From assembly GCA_002928875.1 (NCBI GenBank), contig PERO01000020.1, forward strand, positions 434,001-498,000: a stretch of DNA of 64,000 nt. Reading direction: 5' to 3'. A model generated the notes under the pieces. It had not been told where the DNA came from. It saw only the letters and a list, made by a program, of their open reading frames with translations, and did not search any database. This document shows, piece after piece, positions 57,473-64,000 of the stretch (position 1 is the first letter of the stretch; every line of letters begins with the position of its first letter). This stretch comes from Methylobacterium sp. (GTDB lineage Bacteria; Pseudomonadota; Alphaproteobacteria; Rhizobiales; Beijerinckiaceae). The translations under genes were made by a program, and so were the position numbers.

Positions 57473-59101
57473 GGCGAGCCGGTCGCGCAGGATGCGGCGG
57501 ATCACCTTGCCGGTGGTCGTCAGCGGCATTTCGGCGATGAAATGGATCTCGCGCGGATATTCATGCGCGGAAAGCTGCCTTTTCACATGCTCCCGGATCT
57601 CATCGGCCAAGGCCGGGCCCGGCTCCCGCCCCGGTTTCAGAACGAGGAACGCGGTGACGACCTCGGTGCGCAGCGGATCGGGCTTGCCGACCACGGCGGC
57701 GAGCGCCACGGCGGGGTGTTTGAGCAGGCAATCCTCGATCTCCACCGGCCCGATCCGGTACCCTGCGGAGGTGATGACATCGTCGTCGCGGCCGACGAAG
57801 CCGATATAGCCTTCGGAGTCACAAAAGCCGCGATCGCCGGTCGTCATCCAGTCGCCGATGAATTTCTCCTCGGTCGCCTCCGGCCGGTTCCAGTAGCCGA
57901 GGAACATCACCGGATCGGGGCGGCGGATCGCGACCTGTCCGGGCTCGTCGGGGTCACAGAGCGAGCCATCCTCGCGGATCACCGCCACAACGTGCCCCGG
58001 CACCGGCTTGCCGATCATGCCGGGGCGCATCACGCCCATCGCACGCGAAGCGGAGAGCACGAGGTTGCACTCGGTCTGGCCGTAGAATTCGTTGATCGGC
58101 AAACCCAGCACCTCGCGCCCCCAATCGAAGGTTGGCGTGCCCAGCGATTCCCCGCCCGAGGCCAGCGTGCGCAGGTTGAGCCCGAAGCGTTGAAGCGGAT
58201 TTTCGACGCCGCGCATCATCCGGAGACCCGTGGGCGGGATGAAGGCGTTGCGCACGCCCGCGACATTCATCATCGCGAAAGCCGCTTCGGGGTCGAATTT
58301 CTGGATGGCCCAGGCCACCACCGGCACGCCGAAATAGAGGCCCGGCAGCAGCACGTTGAGCGAGCCGCCCGCCCAGGCCCAATCCCCCGGCGTCCAGAGC
58401 CGGTCGCCGGCCTGCGGCAGGAAATCGTGATGCATCTCGACGCCCGGCAGGTGGCCGATCAGTACGCGATGCGCGTGCAGCGCGCCCTTGGGGTGGCCGG
58501 TCGTGCCGGAGGTGTAGATCATCAGGGCGGGGTCATCGGCATGCGTGTCGCGGGTCGGGAAGACCTCCGCCACGCCCTCCGCGAAGCGCGCGAGCGGCAC
58601 CGCTCCCTCCGCCTCGCCATCGACGGAGACGATGGTCTCGACCCCCGGCATGTCCGCGCGCAAGCTCGCAAGCCGGGCCGCGCCGGCGCGATCGGTCACG
58701 ATCAGCCGGACACCCGCATCGGCGGCGCGATAGGTGATCGCCTCCGGCCCGAACAGAACCGCAAGCGGCACGGCGATGGCGCCGAGCTTGTAGATCGCCA
58801 TATGCGCGATCGGTACAAAGCGCCCCTGCGGCAGGAAGATCGCGATGCGATCGCCGGGCTGCATCCCCGCGCGGGCGAAGGCCGCAGCCAGCCGGTCGGC
58901 CTCGCGACGCATCTCGCCATAGGTCAGTGTCGCGAGCGCGAAATCCGGCCCCACCTCGATGATGGCCGCCCGGCCCGGTTCGCGCCCGGCCCAATCATCG
59001 CAGCAGACCGCCGCGATGTTCAGCCGGTCGAGCACGGGCCAGCGGAACCGGCCGCGAATGCTCTCGTAATCTCCCAGCCCGGCCAGCAGCGAAGCGCCCA
59101 T
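57461..59101 (-). CDS. AMP-binding acyl-CoA synthetase
   Basis: A 546-residue adenylating enzyme. The P-loop is MIYTSGTTGHPKGALHAH, the adenine site NEFYGQTECNLVLS, and the C-terminal hinge GYRIGPVEIEDCLLKHP with catalytic Lys in TTTGKVIRRILR. It activates a carboxylic acid to its CoA ester; acetate/medium-chain type is likely from the sequence FTTL-type N-terminus but unproven. ATG 59101 has AGGAGG five bases upstream and is preferred over ATG 59119. Confidence 0.92.
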   Translation of the reverse strand: MGASLLAGLGDYESIRGRFRWPVLDRLNIAAVCCDDWAGREPGRAAIIEVGPDFALATLTYGEMRREADRLAAAFARAGMQPGDRIAIFLPQGRFVPIAHMAIYKLGAIAVPLAVLFGPEAITYRAADAGVRLIVTDRAGAARLASLRADMPGVETIVSVDGEAEGAVPLARFAEGVAEVFPTRDTHADDPALMIYTSGTTGHPKGALHAHRVLIGHLPGVEMHHDFLPQAGDRLWTPGDWAWAGGSLNVLLPGLYFGVPVVAWAIQKFDPEAAFAMMNVAGVRNAFIPPTGLRMMRGVENPLQRFGLNLRTLASGGESLGTPTFDWGREVLGLPINEFYGQTECNLVLSASRAMGVMRPGMIGKPVPGHVVAVIREDGSLCDPDEPGQVAIRRPDPVMFLGYWNRPEATEEKFIGDWMTTGDRGFCDSEGYIGFVGRDDDVITSAGYRIGPVEIEDCLLKHPAVALAAVVGKPDPLRTEVVTAFLVLKPGREPGPALADEIREHVKRQLSAHEYPREIHFIAEMPLTTTGKVIRRILRDRLASAA

Positions 59102-59338
59102 GGCGCCCTCCTCGAACATCAAAAATCGCTCTGCTTTGGGCGCGCGGCCCTCCAAAATCAATCAATCTTCAACTCTGTTGGGCTGGCGGCACCGATTTTT
59201 TCGGCAAGGCCCTTGACGCGAGGACAGGATGCGTCAATTTGCGCCTCACGGTACCGGGCCCCTCTGACGCGAGCAGACGCTTCGCGTGATGTCGGAACCG
59301 AGAACTTTTGTTTCTCCGGGCTCAAACTGGTAATCAAC

Positions 59339-60355
59339 ATGGAAATCTTGATGAGCGGCTTCCTCGGGAAGCCTGTCTGGATGTGGCTGAGCTTTCTCGC
59401 CATCATCATCGCGCTGCTCGCCTTCGATCTTGGCATCTGGCACAAGGATGACAAGGAAATGGGCGTGGCCGAAAGCCTGTGGCTTTCCGCCTTCTACATT
59501 GCCTTCGCCATGGCCTTCGGCGGCTATATCTGGTGGTCCTACGAGACGGGCCGCCTGGTAACCGAGGACGGCACGCATGCCGGCATCGCCTATTTCACGG
59601 GCTTCTTCATCGAAAAGGCCCTGTCGGTCGACAATGTCTTCGTCATCTCGCTGATCTTCGGCTTCTTCGCCGTTCCGCGGAAGTATCAGTATCGCGCGCT
59701 GGTCTGGGGCATCCTGGCCGTCATCATCCTGCGCGGCCTGATGATCGCGCTCGGTGCGGCGCTCGTGCAGCAATATTCCTGGGTGCTCTACATCTTCGGC
59801 GCCTTCCTCATCGCCACCGGCATCAAGATGCTCGTGGTGCCGGAAGCCGATCCCGACGTGTCGAAGAACCCGGTCGTGCGCTTCCTGAAGAAGCGCATGC
59901 GCGTGACGGACAAGCTGCATGACCAGAAGTTCTTCGTTCGCCAGCCCGACCCCGCCACCGGCAAGGTCGTGCTCTTCGCCACGCCGCTCTTCCTGGCGCT
60001 CGTGGTGATCAACGTGGCGGACCTGATCTTTGCGGTGGATTCGGTGCCGGCGATCTTCGCGATCACCACCGACACCTTCATCGTCTACACCGCGAACATC
60101 ATGGCGATCCTCGGCCTGCGCGCGCTGTATTTCGCGCTCGCGGCCATGGTGCACCGCTTCCACTACCTGAAATATGCGCTGGCGCTGATCCTGGTCTTCA
60201 TCGGCCTCAAGATCTTCTGGAACGAGATGGTGGGCAAGCTGAACCCGGCGATCTCGCTCGGCGTGACGCTCGCGCTGATCCTCGGCGGCGTGCTCTACTC
60301 GCTGTGGAAGACGCGCAACGACAAGCCGGAACTCACCACCAAGGCGGCCGAATAA
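59339..60355 (+). CDS. TerC-family membrane protein (Alx-like)
   Basis: A 338-residue protein with about nine helices. The family motifs FFIEKALSVDNVFVISLIFGFF, ILRGLMIALG and NVADLIFAVDSVPAIFAITTDTFIVYTANI place Asp residues inside the membrane, as in manganese exporters of the TerC/Alx group. Metal (manganese) homeostasis is the likely role. ATG 59339 is used. I looked for a yybP-ykoY riboswitch in the 237-base leader and did not recognise one. Confidence 0.9.
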   Translation: MEILMSGFLGKPVWMWLSFLAIIIALLAFDLGIWHKDDKEMGVAESLWLSAFYIAFAMAFGGYIWWSYETGRLVTEDGTHAGIAYFTGFFIEKALSVDNVFVISLIFGFFAVPRKYQYRALVWGILAVIILRGLMIALGAALVQQYSWVLYIFGAFLIATGIKMLVVPEADPDVSKNPVVRFLKKRMRVTDKLHDQKFFVRQPDPATGKVVLFATPLFLALVVINVADLIFAVDSVPAIFAITTDTFIVYTANIMAILGLRALYFALAAMVHRFHYLKYALALILVFIGLKIFWNEMVGKLNPAISLGVTLALILGGVLYSLWKTRNDKPELTTKAAE

Positions 60356-60383
60356 ACCCGGCCCGCCGGCTGGCAGAAACCCG

Positions 60384-60412
60384 CGCCGCCCCCTCACCGG
60401 GGCGGCGTTTTT
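60384..60412 (+). terminator. Rho-independent terminator of the TerC gene
   Basis: A 9-bp stem, CGCCGCCCC (60384-60392) and GGGGCGGCG (60399-60407), with a 6-base loop is followed by five T. It lies 28 bases past the stop, shortly before the 3' end of the convergent Lrp-type gene. Confidence 0.9.
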
Positions 60413-60427
60413 CGTTGGGCCAAGGGT

Positions 60428-60898
60428 TCAGATCGGCAGATGCGCCTCGGCCTTCACCTCTTCCATCACGGCATAGGAGCGGCTTTCCTTGATGCCGGGG
60501 AAGGTGAGGATCGTCTGCGTGAGCAGCACGCGATAGGCTTCCATATCCTTCACGCGCGTCTTGATGAGATAATCGAAGCCGCCGGCGACGAGATGGCATT
60601 CGAGAATTTCCGGCGAGGAGCGCGCGGTCTGCGCGAAGCGGGCGAAGACATCCGGCGTGGTCTTGTCGAGCGTCACCTCGACAAAGACGAGCAGGGCGCG
60701 ATCGAGCATCCCCGGATCGAGATGCGCGTGATAGCCCTTGATGTATCCTTCGCGTGTGAGACGCTTGACCCGCTCCGTCGTCGCGGTGGGCGAAAGCCCG
60801 ACATTCTCGGCCAGCGCGACGGTGGAAAGCCGCCCATCGCGTTGCAGGGCCCGAAGGATCTTGAGATCGGCCCGATCCAGTTCGGTTGTCACTTTCAC
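60428..60898 (-). CDS. putR: Lrp/AsnC-family regulator, probably PutR
   Basis: A 156-residue feast/famine regulator. The N-terminal helix-turn-helix is LKILRALQRDGRLSTVALAENVGLSPTATTERVKRL, and the C-terminal RAM ligand domain includes HLVAGGFDYLIKTRVKDMEAYRVLL. It is divergent from putA, and in Rhizobiales the Lrp-type gene next to putA (putR) activates it with proline. The start is GTG 60898, five bases after GGAG; an upstream ATG 60943 lacks such a site. Confidence 0.88.
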   Translation of the reverse strand: MKVTTELDRADLKILRALQRDGRLSTVALAENVGLSPTATTERVKRLTREGYIKGYHAHLDPGMLDRALLVFVEVTLDKTTPDVFARFAQTARSSPEILECHLVAGGFDYLIKTRVKDMEAYRVLLTQTILTFPGIKESRSYAVMEEVKAEAHLPI

Positions 60899-60970
60899 TC
60901 TCTCTCCGGCGTTCTGCGCATGTAAATCACTATACTGGAACAAAAATGATTATGGAAACCACGTCAAGAG

Positions 60971-60986
60971 TTCATTACGCTGTGAA
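60971..60986. promoter_or_regulatory. Candidate Lrp-type operator between putR and putA
   Basis: TTCATTACGCTGTGAA has matching TTCA and TGAA ends around eight bases. It lies in the 123-base divergent gap, 36 bases upstream of putA. The match is short and the call is tentative. Confidence 0.3.
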
Positions 60987-61021
60987 AGTCCCGTATCTGA
61001 TCCGTTGTCGCGAGAGATCTC

Positions 61022-64000
61022 ATGGCCGCTTCCGCTGTTCCCGCTCCCTTTCGTGCCCCCTACGCTCCGGCGGATGAAGGCCTCGCGCAGGTCCTGCTGG
61101 CCGAGGCGAGCCTCCCCGCCAGCAGCGAGCAGCAGATCGACGCCGAGGCCGGCCGGCTGATCGAGGCGATCCGCGCCGGTCAGGGCGGGATTGGCGGCAT
61201 CGAGCAGATCCTGCAGGAATATTCGCTCTCCACCAAGGAGGGCCTGGCGTTGATGGTGCTGGCGGAAGCGCTGCTTCGCGTGCCGGATTCAACCACCGCC
61301 GACAAGCTGATCGAGGACAAGCTCGGCCAGGGCAACTTCCTCGAGCATCAGCCGAAATCCGATGCGCTGCTCATCAATGCCTCGGCCTGGGCGCTGGGTC
61401 TCGGCGCGCGCATCATCCAACCGGGCGAGACGCCGGACGGCATCCTCGCGAGCCTCGCGAAGCGCATCGGCCTGCCCACCATCCGCACCGCGGCGCGGCA
61501 GGCGATGCGCGTGATGGGCAACCATTTCGTGCTCGGCCAGACGATCGACGAGGCCCTGAACCGCGCGGGCTCCGGTGCGGCGCGCAGCTACCGCTATTCC
61601 TTCGACATGCTGGGCGAGGGCGCCCGCACGGCCGAGGATGCCGAGCGCTATTTCCAGAGCTATGCCGATGCCATTCGCCATATCGGCGCGAAGGCGGGCA
61701 ATGCCGCGCTCCCCAATCGCCCCGGCATCTCCGTGAAGCTCTCGGCGCTTCACCCCCGCTACGAGGCCACGAACCGCGAAGCCGTGCTGGCCGAACTCAC
61801 GCCGCGCGTGGTGGCGCTGGCCGAGCAGGCGAAAAGCTTCGACCTGAATTTCACGATCGATGCCGAGGAGGCGGATCGCCTCGAACTCGCGCTCGACCTG
61901 TTCCGGCTGATCGCGGAAGAGCCGAAGCTCGCGGGTTGGGACGGACTCGGCCTGGCCGTCCAGGCCTACCAGAAGCGCGGCCGGGCGGTGATCGCCTGGC
62001 TCGACGAACTGGCACAGGCGACCGGGCGCCGCTTCATGGTGCGCCTCGTGAAGGGCGCCTATTGGGACACGGAAGTGAAGCGCGCGCAGGAGCGCGGCCT
62101 GCCGGATTTCCCGGTCTTTACCCGCAAGGCGATGACCGACCTGAACTATATCGCCTGCGCCAAGGCGATGCTGGCCGCGCGCCCGCGCCTCTACCCGCAA
62201 TTCGCGACGCATAATGCGCTGACCATCGCCACCATCCGCGCCATGGCCGGCAATGCCGAGGGCTATGAATTCCAGCGCCTGCACGGCATGGGTGAGGCAG
62301 CCTATTCGGCGCTCCTCGCGCAGAGCCCGGATGCGGCCTGCCGTGTCTATGCGCCGGTCGGTGGCCACCGCGATCTCCTCGCCTATCTCGTGCGGCGCCT
62401 GCTCGAAAACGGCGCGAACTCCTCCTTCGTGCATGAAGCGGCGGATGCGAGCGTGCCGGTCTCGAAGCTGCTGACGCGCCCCGCCGCGCAGATCGGCAGC
62501 GCCGAACGCGCCCGCCACAGGCACCTCTCGCGGCCCGAGGCGCTCTTCCCGGATGGCCGCAGGAACAGCGCGGGTTACGAATTGGGGCATGCGGAAACGC
62601 TGGCGAAACTGTTGGATTCGCGGGATTTCTCGCCCGCTACGGCCACGAGCCTCATCTCGGGCCGGGCGGTGAAGCACGGTTCGGTGGATGCGCAATCCCC
62701 GGTCGATGGCAAGCCGATCGGCACGGTGTTCAACGCGATGCCGGCCGATGCGCGCGCCGCGATCGACGCCGCCCGCGAGGGTTTCCATCGCTGGGGCCGC
62801 ACCGAAGCCGCGCACCGCGCGGGCCTGCTGCGCGCTGCCGCCGACCGGCTCGAGGCGAAGACCGGCCGTCTCGTCGCGCTGCTGCAGCGCGAAGCGGGCA
62901 AGACGCTCGATGATTGCATCGCCGAGATCCGCGAGGCGGTGGATTTCCTGCGCTATTATGCCGGCGAGGCCGAGCGCGTGATGGGCGCGCCCATCAGCCT
63001 GCCCGGCCCCACGGGCGAGGATAATCACCTGCTCTATCGCCCGCGTGGCGTGATCGTCGCCATTGCGCCGTGGAATTTCCCGCTCGCGATCTTCCTCGGG
63101 CAGGTCGCGGCGGCCCTGGCGGCCGGCAACACCGTGGTCGCGAAGCCGGCGGAGCAAACCCCGCTGATCGGCACGCTCGCGGTGGAATTGCTGCATGACG
63201 CCGGCATTCCGAAGGATGCGTTGCATCTCGTGCTCGGCGATGGCGCGATCGGTGCGGCACTCGTGGAGCACCCCGCGATTTCGGGCGTCGTCTTCACGGG
63301 CTCGACCGACACCGCGCGCCGCATCAACCGCGCGCTCGCCGCGAAGGACGGCCCGATCGTGCCGCTGATCGCGGAGACCGGCGGCATCAACGCGATGATC
63401 GTGGATGCCACCGCCCTGCCCGAGCAGGTGGCGGATGATGTGGTGCTCTCGGCCTTCCGGTCCGCGGGCCAGCGCTGCTCCGCCCTGCGCCTGCTCTTGG
63501 TGCAGGAGGATGTCGCCGACCGGATGATCGAGATGATCATCGGCGCCGCGAAGGAATTGCGCCTTGGCGATCCGACCTTGCCACAAACGCATATCGGCCC
63601 GGTGATCGATGCGGAAGCCAGGGACCGGCTCGAGGCGCATATCGCGAAGATGAAGCGCGAGGCGCAGGTGCTGCATGCGGGCGAGGCGCCGCAGGGCCTT
63701 TATGTCGCGCCGCATATCTTCGGCCTGAAGCGGGTCGCGGATCTCGGCGAGGAGGTGTTCGGGCCGGTGCTGCATGTCGTGCGCTACAAGGCGGGCGAAC
63801 TCATGCAGGTGGTCGAGGCCGTGGAAGCCTCGGGCTATGGCCTGACCTTCGGCATGCATTCGCGCATCGACAGCGACATCGAGAAGGTCACCGGCCGGCT
63901 GCAGACCGGCAATATCTACGTGAACCGCAACATGATCGGCGCGGTGGTGGGCGTGCAGCCCTTCGGCGGGCACGGTCTTTCCGGCACCGGCCCCAAGGCC
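61022..64000 (+). CDS. putA: PutA, bifunctional proline dehydrogenase / P5C dehydrogenase (3' end beyond window)
   Basis: Oxidises proline to glutamate. 993 residues are present. The FAD-linked proline dehydrogenase barrel lies near residues 90-460, with MVRLVKGAYWDTEVKRAQ and QFATHNALTIATI. The NAD-linked aldehyde dehydrogenase follows from about 530: IAPWNFPLAIFLGQVAAALAAGN, VFTGSTDTARRI, the general base Glu in LIAETGGINAMI and the nucleophile Cys in SAGQRCSALRLL. No ribbon-helix-helix domain is present at the N-terminus, so it does not repress itself. The divergent Lrp-type gene is its likely activator. The C-terminus is cut. Confidence 0.96.
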   Translation, partial: MAASAVPAPFRAPYAPADEGLAQVLLAEASLPASSEQQIDAEAGRLIEAIRAGQGGIGGIEQILQEYSLSTKEGLALMVLAEALLRVPDSTTADKLIEDKLGQGNFLEHQPKSDALLINASAWALGLGARIIQPGETPDGILASLAKRIGLPTIRTAARQAMRVMGNHFVLGQTIDEALNRAGSGAARSYRYSFDMLGEGARTAEDAERYFQSYADAIRHIGAKAGNAALPNRPGISVKLSALHPRYEATNREAVLAELTPRVVALAEQAKSFDLNFTIDAEEADRLELALDLFRLIAEEPKLAGWDGLGLAVQAYQKRGRAVIAWLDELAQATGRRFMVRLVKGAYWDTEVKRAQERGLPDFPVFTRKAMTDLNYIACAKAMLAARPRLYPQFATHNALTIATIRAMAGNAEGYEFQRLHGMGEAAYSALLAQSPDAACRVYAPVGGHRDLLAYLVRRLLENGANSSFVHEAADASVPVSKLLTRPAAQIGSAERARHRHLSRPEALFPDGRRNSAGYELGHAETLAKLLDSRDFSPATATSLISGRAVKHGSVDAQSPVDGKPIGTVFNAMPADARAAIDAAREGFHRWGRTEAAHRAGLLRAAADRLEAKTGRLVALLQREAGKTLDDCIAEIREAVDFLRYYAGEAERVMGAPISLPGPTGEDNHLLYRPRGVIVAIAPWNFPLAIFLGQVAAALAAGNTVVAKPAEQTPLIGTLAVELLHDAGIPKDALHLVLGDGAIGAALVEHPAISGVVFTGSTDTARRINRALAAKDGPIVPLIAETGGINAMIVDATALPEQVADDVVLSAFRSAGQRCSALRLLLVQEDVADRMIEMIIGAAKELRLGDPTLPQTHIGPVIDAEARDRLEAHIAKMKREAQVLHAGEAPQGLYVAPHIFGLKRVADLGEEVFGPVLHVVRYKAGELMQVVEAVEASGYGLTFGMHSRIDSDIEKVTGRLQTGNIYVNRNMIGAVVGVQPFGGHGLSGTGPKA

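Noticed and set aside
59102-59338. yybP-ykoY manganese riboswitch before the TerC gene
   Set aside because: I could not find the conserved loop elements in the leader.
61289-63973. 894-residue open frame antisense to putA
   Set aside because: Same reason: putA is real on the plus strand with all catalytic residues.

Overview
The window is one stretch of a GC-rich alphaproteobacterial chromosome, most likely order Hyphomicrobiales (Rhizobiales). Evidence: the ptsP-lysC-ubiG block, the run SUV3-type helicase / S4 protein / 7Fe ferredoxin / CarD / RpoH, the aerobic cobaltochelatase pair cobS-cobT beside a J-domain gene and bolA, a cyclic-glucan-type ABC exporter, and a cluster of GANTC (CcrM) sites. 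The genus cannot be fixed from sequence alone. No insertion sequence, prophage, CRISPR array or rRNA was seen. One tRNA is present.

Layout. 1-4.3 kb: ptsP (cut by the left edge), lysC, ubiG. 4.2-4.3 kb: a composite extragenic palindrome between convergent genes. 4.3-6.7 kb: comF-grxC-nitrilase-DUF1178 operon on the minus strand. 6.7-11.3 kb: methyltransferase, orphan Flp pilin, mutT-argJ, PAS protein, periplasmic PPIase. 11.4-20.2 kb: secA, L,D-transpeptidase lipoprotein, accA, xerD, aroK-aroB. 20.2-26.3 kb: NdvA-like exporter, a motA/motB pair, large MscS-type channel.

26.4-28.3 kb: the most unusual locus. A Gly/Cys-rich peptide with a leader-like N-terminus is divergent from a two-gene operon encoding a WH-motif protein of the glycine-rich-domain (GRDP) type and the membrane part of a type I secretion ABC exporter with no ATPase. 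The shared promoter region holds nested palindromes.

28.3-33.4 kb: a ugpB-A-(creatininase)-E-C operon for glycerol-3-phosphate-type uptake, behind a tandem PHO box. 33.4-33.8 kb: a tRNA-Arg(CCT) followed by three extra 90-bp copies of its 3' end, the same architecture as the E. coli tyrT/rtT locus. 33.8-42.5 kb: SNase-like protein, M48 protease, rpoH, carD, fdxA, S4 protein and SUV3-like helicase. A GANTC-dense gene-free segment lies upstream of the helicase.

43-49.9 kb: DUF3108 protein, rpmB, phytase-like esterase, cobT, GNAT, cobS, J-domain protein, bolA. 50-60.4 kb: CNNM transporter, MFS, thiolase, D,D-carboxypeptidase-EamA-COG0523 GTPase operon, acyl-CoA synthetase, TerC. 60.4-64 kb: an Lrp-type regulator divergent from putA, which runs off the right edge.

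Most of the window is ordinary core genome. The accessory or unexplained parts are 26.4-28.3 kb, 33.3-33.8 kb and 42.5-43.0 kb.
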